This document shows positions 52,049 through 61,508 of a stretch of DNA of 64,000 nucleotides, one piece after another (the stretch's first letter is position 1; each line of letters begins with the position of its first letter). The stretch comes from Aliihoeflea sp. 2WW. GTDB taxonomy: Bacteria; Pseudomonadota; Alphaproteobacteria; Rhizobiales; Rhizobiaceae. Where the stretch lies: assembly GCF_000497755.1 (NCBI RefSeq), contig NZ_AYOD01000054.1, forward strand, positions 1 through 64,000. Reading direction: 5' to 3'. Made by a program: the position numbers and the translations under genes. The notes beneath the pieces are model-generated. The model made no database searches. It was not told where the DNA came from and saw nothing but the letters and a program-made list of their open reading frames with translations.

Positions 52049-53134
52049 ATGCACATGCACGAAGCGATACGCACCACCACCGGCCGGGGCCGGCTGTTCG
52101 ACAGCATCCTCGATACGGTCGGCGACACGCCGACCGTCAGGATCAACAATCTGGGCGTCGACCACGCCACGATCTATGTGAAGGCCGAGTTCTTCAATCC
52201 GGCCGGATCGGTCAAGGACCGGCTCGCGCTCAACATCATCGAGGATGCCGAGCGGCGCGGCCTCTTGAAGCCCGGGCAGACCGTGGTCGAGGCGACGAGC
52301 GGCAATACCGGCATCGGTCTGGCGATCGTGTGCGCCCAGAAGGGATACCCGCTCGTCGTCACAATGGCCGACAGCTTCTCGGTCGAACGCCGCAAGCTGA
52401 TGCGAATGCTCGGCGCCAAGGTCGTGCTGACGCCGCGCGCGCTCAAAGGGTTCGGCATGTACCAGAAGGCGGTCGAACTGGCCGAGGCGAATGGCTGGTT
52501 TCTCGCCCGCCAGTTCGAGACGGCGGCCAATGCGGATATCCATGAGATGACGACCGCGCGTGAGATCATCAATGATTTCGCCGGGTCGCGCCTCGACTAT
52601 TTCGTGACCGGCTACGGCACCGGCGGCACCGTTGCCGGCGTCGGCCGCGTGCTGCGACGCGAGCGTCCGGAGACCCGGATCGTGCTCAGCGAGCCGGCCA
52701 ACGCGCAGCTTCTCGGCAGCGGCCATGCGCAGGAGCGCGGCCGCGACGGCGCACCGGGAGCCAGCCATCCCGCCTTCGAGCCGCATCCGATCCAGGGCTG
52801 GACGCCGGATTTCATCCCCAATGTCCTGCAGGAAGCGATCGACAAACATTTTTACGACGAAGTCATCCCCATCTCCGGCCCCGAGGCCATGAAATGGACG
52901 CGCGAACTGGCACGCAGGGAAGGCATTTTCTGCGGCATCTCTGCGGGCGCGACCTTCGGCATCGCCCGCCAGGTCGCCGAACGCGCGCCGGCCGGCTCGG
53001 TCATCCTGTGCATGCTTCCCGATACCGGCGAGCGATATCTGTCGACGCCCCTTTTCGAGGGCATCGAGACCGAGATGGACGAGGAGGAACGCGCGCTGTC
53101 GCTGTCGACGCCGGGCTTTCAGTTCGCGGCTTGA
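52049..53134 (+). CDS. CysK/cystathionine-beta-synthase-like PLP enzyme
   Basis: A 361-residue fold-type II PLP enzyme of the cysteine synthase family. The Lys that binds PLP is in FFNPAGSVKDRLALNIIE and the Asn/substrate loop is TSGNTGIGLA. The phosphate loop is GYGTGGTVAGVG. Residues about 225-255 hold an insertion (GSGHAQERGRDGAPGASHP) not typical of CysK. It lies 19 bp before a decarboxylase gene, so it may make a beta-substituted alanine for decarboxylation instead of housekeeping cysteine. AGGAG precedes the ATG. Confidence 0.85.
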   Translation: MHMHEAIRTTTGRGRLFDSILDTVGDTPTVRINNLGVDHATIYVKAEFFNPAGSVKDRLALNIIEDAERRGLLKPGQTVVEATSGNTGIGLAIVCAQKGYPLVVTMADSFSVERRKLMRMLGAKVVLTPRALKGFGMYQKAVELAEANGWFLARQFETAANADIHEMTTAREIINDFAGSRLDYFVTGYGTGGTVAGVGRVLRRERPETRIVLSEPANAQLLGSGHAQERGRDGAPGASHPAFEPHPIQGWTPDFIPNVLQEAIDKHFYDEVIPISGPEAMKWTRELARREGIFCGISAGATFGIARQVAERAPAGSVILCMLPDTGERYLSTPLFEGIETEMDEEERALSLSTPGFQFAA

Positions 53135-53153
53135 GGCTCGAAAGGAGCATATG

Positions 53154-54647
53154 ATGGACGCAGTTCGCTCATCCCTCGCAATTGCCGCCGAAGAGACGCT
53201 CGACCCGGTGGACTGGCCCGAAATGGCCGGTATCGCCCATCGGGTGGTCGACGAGGCGGTGGCATATCTCAGGGACGTGCGAACGCGTCCAGCCTGGCGC
53301 GACATGCCGGCGGATGTGAGGGAACGGTTCACCGAGCCGCTGCCGCGCGAACCTCAGCCTCTCGGCGAAATCCTTCGCGCCGTATCCGAGAACGTCATGC
53401 CCTACCCGATGGGCAACGTGCATCCGCGCTTCTGGGCCTGGTATATGGGCTCCAGCAACATGACTGGCGCCCTGGCGGATTTCATCGCCGCCATCCAGGG
53501 CTCGAATCTGGGCGGCGGCAATCATGCCGCCGTCCCCATCGAACGGCAGGTCATCGACTGGTGCAAAGAGATGGTCGGATTTCCAGCCGAAGCCAGCGGG
53601 CTGCTCGTCAGCGGCGGCTCGATCGCCAACCTCGTCGGCCTCACCGTCGCGCGCAACGTCAAGGCGGGCATCGACATCCGCGAAGAGGGCATGGCGGCGC
53701 TCGCCCGGCCGCTCCGCTTCTATGGTTCCGACCAGATTCATTCCTGCCATCGCAAGGCGGTCGAGACGCTGGGTCTGGGCAACCGCGCCCTGCGGCGCAT
53801 CGCAAGCGACGCCGAATTCCGCATCGACCTGTCTGCACTCGAGGCGGCCATCGCGCAGGACAGGGCGGCGGGCCTTCAGCCCGCATGCATCATCGCCAAT
53901 GCCGGTGCCGTGAATACGGGCGCCATCGACGATCTGGAAGCGCTGGCCGCGCTCGCTGCAAACGAGGATTTGTGGCTCCATGTCGACGGCTGCATCGGCG
54001 CACTGCTGGCGATCGCGCCGCGCGGGCGTCGGCTTGTCGCCGGGCTTCATCACGCCGATTCGCTCGCGCTCGACCCGCACAAATGGCTCCATGCGCCGTT
54101 CGATGTCGGGTGCTGCCTGGTGCGCGACGCGACCGCGCATCGCAAGACGTTCGCCACGATGCCCGAATATCTCCAGCCGGCGCCACGAGGGCTGGCCACG
54201 GGCGACTGGCTGCATGAGTTCGGCCTGCAGACCTCGCGCGGCTTTCGCGCACTCAAGGTCTGGATGAGCCTCAAGGAGCATGGCGTCGAGAAATTCGGAC
54301 GCCTGATCGATCAGAACATCGACCAGGCCCAATATCTGGCCCGCCTCATCGAGGGCGAACCGCGGCTCCGTCTGATGGCGAAGGCCCCGATCGACATCGT
54401 CTGCTTCCGCTACGATCCGCACGATCTGGACGAAGCGGCCGTGAAGGCCCTGAACGTGGAGATCATGCTGCGGCTTCAGGAGAACGGCACCGCCGTGCTT
54501 TCCGACACGACCCTGCGCGGGAGGCACTGCCTGCGCGCCGCGATCTGCAACCACCGCACGCGCTACGCGGACATCGCCCTGCTCGTCGATGAAATCCTGC
54601 GCCTCGGAAGCGAACTGGAAAGGCAGATCCGAGCTTCAGCCCGCTAG
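53154..54647 (+). CDS. PLP-dependent group II amino-acid decarboxylase
   Basis: A 497-residue protein like aromatic-L-amino-acid and related decarboxylases. It has [13 protein letters not shown] near residue 89, [16 protein letters not shown] near 157 and the PLP Lys in [17 protein letters not shown] near 305. AAAGGAG is six bases before the ATG at 53154. The substrate is unknown; the operon partner suggests an unusual amino acid. Confidence 0.9.
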   Translation: MDAVRSSLAIAAEETLDPVDWPEMAGIAHRVVDEAVAYLRDVRTRPAWRDMPADVRERFTEPLPREPQPLGEILRAVSENVMPYPMGNVHPRFWAWYMGSSNMTGALADFIAAIQGSNLGGGNHAAVPIERQVIDWCKEMVGFPAEASGLLVSGGSIANLVGLTVARNVKAGIDIREEGMAALARPLRFYGSDQIHSCHRKAVETLGLGNRALRRIASDAEFRIDLSALEAAIAQDRAAGLQPACIIANAGAVNTGAIDDLEALAALAANEDLWLHVDGCIGALLAIAPRGRRLVAGLHHADSLALDPHKWLHAPFDVGCCLVRDATAHRKTFATMPEYLQPAPRGLATGDWLHEFGLQTSRGFRALKVWMSLKEHGVEKFGRLIDQNIDQAQYLARLIEGEPRLRLMAKAPIDIVCFRYDPHDLDEAAVKALNVEIMLRLQENGTAVLSDTTLRGRHCLRAAICNHRTRYADIALLVDEILRLGSELERQIRASAR

Positions 54648-54760
54648 GCTACTCCGCCGTCCCATCCGCCCCGGTGCCCCCTGATAATTTCCGGTTGAGC
54701 TTCCACCTGCTGGAACTTCTATCTTCTGTCCGATTGCATCGAACACGAGGATTGTTCCCG

Positions 54761-55135
54761 ATGAGGCTTGCCCGAACTATTGCCCTGACCTCCCTGCTCG
54801 CCCTCGGCGCCACCGGCGTCCACGCGCAGACCGCGCATGACGGCCATGCCGGCCACGGCGGCGCGCAAAGCGAATCCGCATCCACGACGGCCTACCGCGC
54901 GGCGATGGACCAGATGCACGAGGACATGGCCGCGATGGATTATTCGGGCGATGCCGACATCGACTTCGCACGCGGCATGATCCCGCATCACCAGGCCGCG
55001 ATCGACATGGCGCGCATCCAGATCGAGGAAGGCGACGACCCGGAAATGCGCGCGCTTGCCGAGGAGATCATCGCGGCGCAGGAGCGCGAGATCGCGCAAC
55101 TCGAAGCCTGGCTCGAGGCGAACGACACCGAATAG
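54761..55135 (+). CDS. DUF305-family secreted protein
   Basis: A 124-residue protein with a signal peptide (to about residue 23, [15 protein letters not shown]). The DUF305 core follows, with [22 protein letters not shown] and a C-terminal helix [18 protein letters not shown]. The His-rich N-terminus and the GMIPHHQ motif are linked to metal, often copper, handling in related proteins. Confidence 0.9.
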   Translation: MRLARTIALTSLLALGATGVHAQTAHDGHAGHGGAQSESASTTAYRAAMDQMHEDMAAMDYSGDADIDFARGMIPHHQAAIDMARIQIEEGDDPEMRALAEEIIAAQEREIAQLEAWLEANDTE

Positions 55136-55147
55136 TCCCGAACGTGC

Positions 55148-55182
55148 GAAAGGCGCCGGACCATGCCGGTCCGGCGCCTTTC
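55148..55182. terminator. Strong hairpin in the convergent gap
   Basis: A perfect 15-bp stem GAAAGGCGCCGGACC / GGTCCGGCGCCTTTC with an ATGCC loop between the DUF305 gene and the convergent small-protein gene. The T-run is short, but the GAAAGG/CCTTTC base serves either strand. Confidence 0.85.
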
Positions 55183-55209
55183 GTCTTCCGCGGATCAGTC
55201 TCGCGGCTC

Positions 55210-55566
55210 TTATCTGATGACCGGGCAGTTCGGCGCGCGGGCGAAGACGATCGCCGTGCGGCCATGGCGCCAGGCGCGGCCGGCAACGCGGATCACGTTG
55301 CGGTTGGCGTTGACGACGCGCGGATTGCGAAGGCCCATGCGCGCCGCCTTGTGAACCGCCTGGCCGGGCGTGCAGGCCTGGCGATGATGGCGCGGGCCGC
55401 CGCGGTGCCAGCGGTCGCCGCGATAGCCGCCGCCCCACTGGACGGTGACGGTGCCGGCATTGCCGTGGAACTGAAGGCCGGTCGCGTTGGCCTGTGCGGG
55501 CGCGACGGCAAGGGCGCCGAGGCCGATCAAGGCGGAAAGCGCGGCCGTCTTTGCGAATTTGAACAT
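55210..55566 (-). CDS. Small secreted basic protein
   Basis: A 118-residue protein with a signal peptide (MFKFAKTAALSALIGLGALA, cleavage near APAQANA). The mature part is Gly/His/Arg-rich (GGGYRGDRWHRGGPRHHRQA) with two Cys near residues 65 and 114. Similar small exported proteins are common in rhizobia. No function recognised. Confidence 0.75.
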   Translation of the reverse strand: MFKFAKTAALSALIGLGALAVAPAQANATGLQFHGNAGTVTVQWGGGYRGDRWHRGGPRHHRQACTPGQAVHKAARMGLRNPRVVNANRNVIRVAGRAWRHGRTAIVFARAPNCPVIR

Positions 55567-55680
55567 CTTGTCTCTCCTCGTCGATGATGCGGATCAGGAC
55601 ATCTCGTGTCGCTCAGGGCGATCGGAAGAGAATGGCGCCGGGAAACTGAACATGTTCGGAACCTCGCATTCATGCGCGGT

Positions 55681-56280
55681 TCATGTCGAAGTGTCGAACT
55701 CCTTGATCCAGTATTCCATCGGCTTCTCGCTCGCCTCGTCGGCGCCGACATCCCGCCAGGAATAATGCGTCTCCAGCCCCTCGATCCGGCGATAGCCGCG
55801 CTTGCGCCAGAAACCGTCGAGCGGGACGTAGTCGCCAGGTCGCATAGGATGATCCGCCGGGCGAACCACGGCCGAAAAGACGCATTTGGCGAAGTTCTGC
55901 TCGCGCGCCGCCCGCTCCCGCTCTTCGAAGAAGCGCACGCCGATGCCCGTCCCCCGATACCCCGCCTTGAGAACGGATTCGCCGAAATAAAAGAAGTCGT
56001 CGATGTCGAGGCCGCGCTCGCTGAAGGGCGCGGCGAATTCGCCGTGATGCTCGCCAAGCGGCGACGCCGTCGCCGCCCCCACCAGCGCCTCGCCGTCGAA
56101 CGCACCGATCACCACCGCACCCGGCGCTTTCACATATGTCGCCAGATAATCCCGCTCGTAGCCGGCATCCCCGTCGTAAAGATAGGGAAACGCCCGAAAG
56201 ACCTCGATGCGCAGCGCCGCCAGATCGTCGATCCGCGCCTCGACCTCGCTGCGCGCCAAGCGCCGGACGGTGACGGTCAC
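55681..56280 (-). CDS. GNAT-family N-acetyltransferase
   Basis: A 199-residue acetyltransferase with the acetyl-CoA-binding pattern around KAGYRGTGIGVRFFEERE (residues about 108-125) and upstream beta-strand text VIGAFDGEALVGAAT. A GTG start at 56280 lies three bases after the stop of the preceding NTF2-like gene. Substrate unknown. Confidence 0.88.
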   Translation of the reverse strand: MTVTVRRLARSEVEARIDDLAALRIEVFRAFPYLYDGDAGYERDYLATYVKAPGAVVIGAFDGEALVGAATASPLGEHHGEFAAPFSERGLDIDDFFYFGESVLKAGYRGTGIGVRFFEERERAAREQNFAKCVFSAVVRPADHPMRPGDYVPLDGFWRKRGYRRIEGLETHYSWRDVGADEASEKPMEYWIKEFDTST

Positions 56281-56283
56281 CGT

Positions 56284-56697
56284 TCAGCCCTTCGAAACCG
56301 CTGCGATCCAGTTCTTGAGATTGTAATAGGTCGTCGCCCGGGAGATGCGCCCGCCATCGATCTCGAACAGGATCGCGCCCGGCACGGAGTAGCGCTGGCC
56401 GTTCGCCTCGGGCAGGCCTTCGGCGGTCGCCAGATATTCGCCATGCACGGTGAACTCGGCGGCGCCACGGCTGCCGGTCTCGTTGGTCATGATGACGATG
56501 TCGGCCAGCTCTTCCTTGTAGTGGCGGTCCATCATGCCGAGGAACCACTTGAACTTGTCCTTGCCGATCTCGCGGCCACCCTCGTTGATGTCGTGCGCGA
56601 CATCTTCGTCGAGGCAGTCGAGCATCGCCGCGCTGTCGCCGGCATTGAAGGCTTCGAGATAGCGCTCGATCAGGACTTTGGTTTCGGTCTGGCTCAT
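56284..56697 (-). CDS. NTF2-like / ketosteroid-isomerase-related protein
   Basis: A 137-residue cone-shaped NTF2-like fold protein (YLEAFNAGDSAAMLDCLDED, FTVHGEYLATAEGLPEANGQ, ISRATTYYNLKNWIAAV). The ATG at 56697 gives the family N-terminus. It is co-transcribed with the acetyltransferase downstream. Function unknown. Confidence 0.85.
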   Translation of the reverse strand: MSQTETKVLIERYLEAFNAGDSAAMLDCLDEDVAHDINEGGREIGKDKFKWFLGMMDRHYKEELADIVIMTNETGSRGAAEFTVHGEYLATAEGLPEANGQRYSVPGAILFEIDGGRISRATTYYNLKNWIAAVSKG

Positions 56698-56764
56698 CGG
56701 GGGTTCCTTCGTTCGAGGTCGAGGCCTGTGAGGTAGGCTGCGCACACTCCTGAGCGCAAGCGCC

Positions 56765-57211
56765 TTATGGCTCCTCGTCCAGCATATGGTCGAAATAGTC
56801 GTCCACGCTCTCCATGTCGGTTTCGAGCGCGGTCACCTTGCCGCGCACCGAAATGCCGGCCTCATGCACGGTCTCGCGCGATCCCGAGACGAGGTGGTGC
56901 CACCACTTCAGGTCCTCGCCGTTTGCGACAAGACGATATGCGCAGGTCGAGGGCAGCCAGGGCAGCGTACGCACCTTGTGCGGCGTCAGCTTGACGCAAT
57001 CCGGCACCTTGGCGAGCCGGCCGGGATAGTCGGAGCAGCGGCAATTGCCGGCGTCGAAGAGCCGGCAGCCGATGCTGGTCCAGTAGATCTCGCCGGTGTC
57101 CTCTTCCTCCAGCTTCGACAGGCAGCACTTGCCGCAGCCATCGCACAGCGCTTCCCATTCAGGCGTGGTCATCGCTTCGAGGGTTTTGGTTTTCCAGAAG
57201 GGTTCGGACAT
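56765..57211 (-). CDS. UPF0260 (YcgN) Cys-cluster protein
   Basis: A 148-residue protein with the YkgJ/UPF0260 cysteine cluster ([16 protein letters not shown], then [17 protein letters not shown] and VPDCVKL), a likely metal or Fe-S site. The ATG at 57211 begins [14 protein letters not shown], typical of the family. It is divergent from the OmpA gene. Confidence 0.93.
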   Translation of the reverse strand: MSEPFWKTKTLEAMTTPEWEALCDGCGKCCLSKLEEEDTGEIYWTSIGCRLFDAGNCRCSDYPGRLAKVPDCVKLTPHKVRTLPWLPSTCAYRLVANGEDLKWWHHLVSGSRETVHEAGISVRGKVTALETDMESVDDYFDHMLDEEP

Positions 57212-57390
57212 TGCGCCGATGTGGACCCGCGCCCTTTCGCGGTCAAGCGGGAACGTCCGCGATCTCGATCGATTTGCCGCCGCAATGCCGCCAAATGGCC
57301 CCGGAAGAGCCTGTTTTCCCGCCAATCCGGAACAAAAAGCTGGTCTTTCTGTTGAAGCCGGGTTGGGACCCATTTCAGGAGCACACTCTA

Positions 57391-59376
57391 ATGAAGAGAC
57401 AGTCGCGGATACTGGCCGGGACGGCCCTTGGGCTGATCATGGCCACCGCTCAGCTAAGCGCGGCGCCTTTCGCCGGCGCACAGCCCGATTTCGACGCCAT
57501 GCAAAAGGATGGGCAGCTCAATGCGCCGGTCATCCTCGCACAGGCGACAACCGAGGAAACCGAAGAGCAGCGCCTGCAGCGCGAAGCGCAGGAAGCTCAG
57601 GAAGCTCAGGATGCCGCCGAAGAGGCACCCGTAGAGGAAGAAGCGCCCGCGGAAGAGGCGCCCGCTGAGGAAGCTCCGGCTGAAGAGCCTGCTGCCGAGG
57701 AGGCTCCGGCCGAAGAGCCGGCCGCCGAGGAAGCACCTGCCGAAGAAGAGGCCCCGGCCGAAGAACCCGCCGCCGAGGAAGAGCCGGCTGCAGAAGAGGC
57801 TCCGGCTGAAGAGCCCGCCGCCGAGGAAGCTCCGGCCGAAGAGCCTGCTGCCGAAGAGGCCCCCGTAGAGGCTCCGGCAGCCGAGGAAGCTCCGGCTGAA
57901 GAACCTGCGGCTGAGGAAGCTCCCGCAGAGGAAGCTCCGGCCGCTGAGGAAGCGCCGGAAGCTGAAGAAGCCCCAGTGGAAGAAGAAGCGCCGGCTGAAG
58001 AGCCCGCTGCCGAAGAGGCACCCGCCGAGGAAGCGCCTGCGCCCGTAGAAGCTCCCACGGATGCGGCTCCGGCTGAAGAAGCCCCTGCCGAGGATGCCGC
58101 TCCTGCCGAAGGCGCGGCGCCCGTCGAAGGCGGCGCTACCGTCGAGGGCGAAGCTGAAGTCGAAGGTGCCGTCGAACAGCCGGCCGAAGCCGGCGAGGCC
58201 CTGCAGGTCGAGATTCCGCCGGAACAGGCCTTCGAGGAAACCGACGATCTCGCTCCGATCCTCGATTCGCAGAAGGTCGAGCCCGCCGAGGCCGAGGCTG
58301 CATTCGAGGCCGAAGCCGCTGCCGACGGCGAAACGCCCGAGCAGATCGAGGAAGAGCGTGCGCGTCGTGCCCGTCCGGCCGGCCCTGCCCCGACTTCCGA
58401 GCAGGACGCCCAGGTTCTCGAACAGCCGATCGAAATTCAGTCGCTGCGTGCCGAGGAAGGCCGCCGCCTGGAGGAGACGGAGATCCGTGAGCGTCGTCGT
58501 GAGCGTCGCGAGGGAGCCGAGGTCGTTCGTGAGATCGACAACCGCTTCATCGTCAACTTCAACAACACGACGGTGATCCAGAGCGACGACCGCCCGCGTC
58601 TCGTTCGCGAGTCCGAAGTGTACTACGAGGAGCTGCCGCGTGGCCGCACGCGTGAAGTGATCGTGCGTCCGAACGGCGTCGAGATCGTCACCATCCGCGA
58701 CCGTTACGGCGACGTCATCCAGCGCTCGCGTTTCGCGCCGGACGGCCGTGAATACGTCCTCGTCTACGCCGACGATCGTCGCTTCGACTACGATCGCCCG
58801 CGTCGTTGGCGCGACCCGGCTCGTGACCTGCCGCCGCTGCAGCTCACGATCCCCGTCAGCCAGTACATCCTGGAGGCCAATCGCGTCGAGGACCCGGACA
58901 TCTATTACGAGTTCCTGGACCAGCCTCCGGTCGAACAGGTTCGCGAGGTCTATACGATCGACGAGGTGAAATACTCCTCGCGCGTTCGTGACATCGCACG
59001 CCGCGTCGACCTCGACACGCTGACCTTCGACTTCGGCTCGGCCTCGATCCCGCAGAGCGAAGTTCCCCGTCTTCAGGGCCTCGCCGACGCGATGACCCGG
59101 ATGCTCGAGGAAAATCCGGCCGAGACCTTCCTGATTGAAGGCCACACGGATGCGGTCGGTTCGGATGAAGCCAATCTGGCCCTGTCGGACCAGCGCGCTG
59201 AAGCCGTGGCCGTCGCCTTGACGGACTTCTTCGATATCCCGCCGGAAAACCTGGTCACCCAGGGCTATGGCGAGCAGTATCTGAAGGTCGAGACCCAGTC
59301 GGAAGAGCGCCGCAATCGCCGCGTCGCCGTCCGCCGCATCACCCAGCTTGTCGCCCCGGTGGCACAGGCTCAGTAG
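57391..59376 (+). CDS. OmpA-family protein with long Ala/Pro/Glu repeat
   Basis: A 661-residue secreted protein. The ATG at 57391 has AGGAG upstream and opens a signal peptide (to about residue 30). Residues about 70-255 are a low-complexity repeat built from [13 protein letters not shown] units. A basic middle segment rich in Arg/Glu ([16 protein letters not shown]) and a Tyr/Arg-rich stretch follow. The C-terminal OmpA domain (about 540-650, [17 protein letters not shown] and [20 protein letters not shown]) binds peptidoglycan. The repeat could span the periplasm, with the OmpA domain anchoring to the wall. Repeat number is likely to vary between strains. Confidence 0.92.
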   Translation: MKRQSRILAGTALGLIMATAQLSAAPFAGAQPDFDAMQKDGQLNAPVILAQATTEETEEQRLQREAQEAQEAQDAAEEAPVEEEAPAEEAPAEEAPAEEPAAEEAPAEEPAAEEAPAEEEAPAEEPAAEEEPAAEEAPAEEPAAEEAPAEEPAAEEAPVEAPAAEEAPAEEPAAEEAPAEEAPAAEEAPEAEEAPVEEEAPAEEPAAEEAPAEEAPAPVEAPTDAAPAEEAPAEDAAPAEGAAPVEGGATVEGEAEVEGAVEQPAEAGEALQVEIPPEQAFEETDDLAPILDSQKVEPAEAEAAFEAEAAADGETPEQIEEERARRARPAGPAPTSEQDAQVLEQPIEIQSLRAEEGRRLEETEIRERRRERREGAEVVREIDNRFIVNFNNTTVIQSDDRPRLVRESEVYYEELPRGRTREVIVRPNGVEIVTIRDRYGDVIQRSRFAPDGREYVLVYADDRRFDYDRPRRWRDPARDLPPLQLTIPVSQYILEANRVEDPDIYYEFLDQPPVEQVREVYTIDEVKYSSRVRDIARRVDLDTLTFDFGSASIPQSEVPRLQGLADAMTRMLEENPAETFLIEGHTDAVGSDEANLALSDQRAEAVAVALTDFFDIPPENLVTQGYGEQYLKVETQSEERRNRRVAVRRITQLVAPVAQAQ

Positions 59377-59441
59377 GGTACCTACATACAAGGTTCCCTG
59401 CCCCATCCCCCTCGGGCGTCAGCCCGGCGGGGAGAGGCATC

Positions 59442-59481
59442 AGAGCCCGGTCGTCCTCCAGCGACCGGGCTCTACTTTTTT
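59442..59481 (+). terminator. Rho-independent terminator after the OmpA gene
   Basis: A perfect 12-bp stem AGAGCCCGGTCG / CGACCGGGCTCT followed by ACTTTTTT. Confidence 0.92.
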
Positions 59482-59512
59482 CAAGCGGCATTCGGGACGG
59501 ATGTGGGCGCAT

Positions 59513-59558
59513 AGCACCGGAAGCGCAGAAAGCTGCCATTTGCAGGCCGCTCAGGCCG
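59513..59558. repeat. Dispersed 46-bp repeat, copy 2
   Basis: Matches 44016-44061 with a few substitutions. Like copy 1 it lies in a convergent gap, here between the OmpA terminator and the Na/Pi cotransporter stop. Confidence 0.7.
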
Positions 59559-59577
59559 GAATATCGACGTGCCCGAC

Positions 59578-61239
59578 CTAGACGGCCTTGAGGCGGCTGT
59601 CCCGCAGCAGGCCATGTTCCTCAAGCACCGGATAGGCGATCGAGGCGAGCAGCGAGTTGATCTGCTTCAAGTCGCGGATCGTGTCGAGATGGATCGAACT
59701 CGTCTCCACGCTCTCCGCCGTCCCGCGCCGCAGCCGGTCGAAATGGCGCTGGCTGGAGCGCTTTTCGAGATCGCGCAGACGTTCCTTCTCCTGCACGAGC
59801 TGGCGTGCCGTCTCCCGGTCCCGCGAGACGAGCACGTTGAAGGCGAGGCGCGCATTGGCGAGCACCGCCGCATGCATCTCGTGCAGTTCGTCCATGCCAT
59901 CCGGCGAGAAGGCCACACCGCGCTCCAGCTTCTTCTTCACCTGCGCCAGCATGTTGCGCACGATGATGTCGCCCACCTGTTCGAGCTTCACGCAGGCACC
60001 GAGCAGTTCCTGATAGCGCAACGCCTGGTCCTCGCTCATCTGCGAGGCGCTGATACGCGCCAGATACAGCTTGATCGCCGCATGGCGCTCGTCCACCCGG
60101 TCATCGAGCGCCGTCAGCGCCGCGATCTTCGGCTTGTCGGCCTCCTCGTAGAGCTCCATCACATTGGTCAGCATGATCTCGACCGTGTCGCAGATCGCCA
60201 TCACCTCGCGCGTGGCATTGCCGAGCGCCAACGGCGGATTGTCGAGGACAGTCGGGTCGAGCGAGGAAACCGGCTGGTCCTCGAGGTCGATCACCGCTTC
60301 GGGCTGCATCGCGGTCAGCGCGCTGCTGACCAGCCGGTGAACGATCCCCGCCAGCGGCAGCCCGACGATCACCAGCGCCAGGTTGAAGGCGATATGCGCG
60401 TTGACGAGCTGGATTTCGGGCGAGCCGCCGAGAAGGTCGAGCGGCGGATGAACGATCGCGATGACCGCCAGCGCCGTTACCGCACCGATGCCGCGCAGCA
60501 CGAGATTGGCGATCGGCACGGAGCGCCCCTGCGGCGCCATCGTACGCGACAGCATCGCGGCGATCAGCCCGCCGCCGAGATTGCAGCCGAGCACCATGAC
60601 GATGCCGAGTTCGACCGGAATCAGGTCGCGCGCGGCGAGCGCGACGATCAGCAGGATCGCCGCGACACTCGAATGGAAGAGCCACGTCATGATCGCCGCG
60701 ACGATGAAGGCGGTGATCGGATCGGCGGCGAGGAAATCCACGACGACCGGAAGGAGCCGGCTTTCGCGCAGCGGCTCCGACGCCTCGCCGATCAGCCGCA
60801 ACGACAGGAGCAAAAGCCCGACACCGACGAGGATACGGCCGAACTGCCGCCACGAGCGCCGTTCCGTCGCGAGGAAAATGGCCGTGCCGGCGAAAAGGCA
60901 GATCGGAACCAGCAGGCTCAGATCGAAGGACAGCATCTTGACGACGATGGCCGAGCCGAGATCGGCGCCGAGCACGGCAACGAGCCCCGCCGCGCCGCCG
61001 ACGATGCCCGATCCCACGAACGAGCCGACGAGCAGCGCCACCGCCGTCGCGCTCTGCAGCGCGATCGCAAGCCCCGTGCCCGCAACGACGCCCGCGAGCG
61101 GATTGCGCAGCGTCGCGCGCAGCCGCCGGCGCAGCACCTCGCCATAGGCGCGCTCGACGCCGGTACGCACCATGCGCGTTGCCCAAAGCAGCAGCGCGAC
61201 CGCGCCGGCAAGGTTGAGAAGAACGACCGACCCGCTCAC
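59578..61239 (-). CDS. Na+/phosphate cotransporter family protein with PhoU-like domain
   Basis: A 553-residue membrane protein. Two Na/Pi-cotransporter repeats carry the QSATAVALLVGSFVGSG (near residue 60) and FHSSVAAILLIVALA (near 188) motifs across eight or more helices. The C-terminal 200 residues are a soluble PhoU-like helical domain. The GTG at 61239 has GGAGG upstream. It probably imports phosphate with sodium or controls phosphate balance. Confidence 0.92.
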   Translation of the reverse strand: MSGSVVLLNLAGAVALLLWATRMVRTGVERAYGEVLRRRLRATLRNPLAGVVAGTGLAIALQSATAVALLVGSFVGSGIVGGAAGLVAVLGADLGSAIVVKMLSFDLSLLVPICLFAGTAIFLATERRSWRQFGRILVGVGLLLLSLRLIGEASEPLRESRLLPVVVDFLAADPITAFIVAAIMTWLFHSSVAAILLIVALAARDLIPVELGIVMVLGCNLGGGLIAAMLSRTMAPQGRSVPIANLVLRGIGAVTALAVIAIVHPPLDLLGGSPEIQLVNAHIAFNLALVIVGLPLAGIVHRLVSSALTAMQPEAVIDLEDQPVSSLDPTVLDNPPLALGNATREVMAICDTVEIMLTNVMELYEEADKPKIAALTALDDRVDERHAAIKLYLARISASQMSEDQALRYQELLGACVKLEQVGDIIVRNMLAQVKKKLERGVAFSPDGMDELHEMHAAVLANARLAFNVLVSRDRETARQLVQEKERLRDLEKRSSQRHFDRLRRGTAESVETSSIHLDTIRDLKQINSLLASIAYPVLEEHGLLRDSRLKAV

Positions 61240-61508
61240 GACCGGGCCTCCGGAAGGACGGCGGCCAGCGACCGCTCGAAGCATCTGCAAATGGAAATCA
61301 TGAAATCAGCTTTGCTCTCGCGCGGTTCTGCCCGCGACTTTTTCTTTAGTCGATTAACAGGAATCGCATGCCGGCCCCGCGCACGCAAGCGCGGTCCGAT
61401 AGTCCAGTTGCGACGCCCGCAGCGTGTGAATCACGGGCATGAACCCGCATTCGCCTCGCGCCGCGCGCGGATCGGCTCTATATGCAGGACAAAGCGAGCA
61501 GAACCCAG

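Noticed and set aside
57454-59406. Minus-strand open frame opposite the OmpA gene, with Gly/Phe/Ser-rich repeats
   Set aside because: It merely mirrors the EEAPAEE repeat; start and ribosome site are lacking and the OmpA frame has a signal peptide and terminator.
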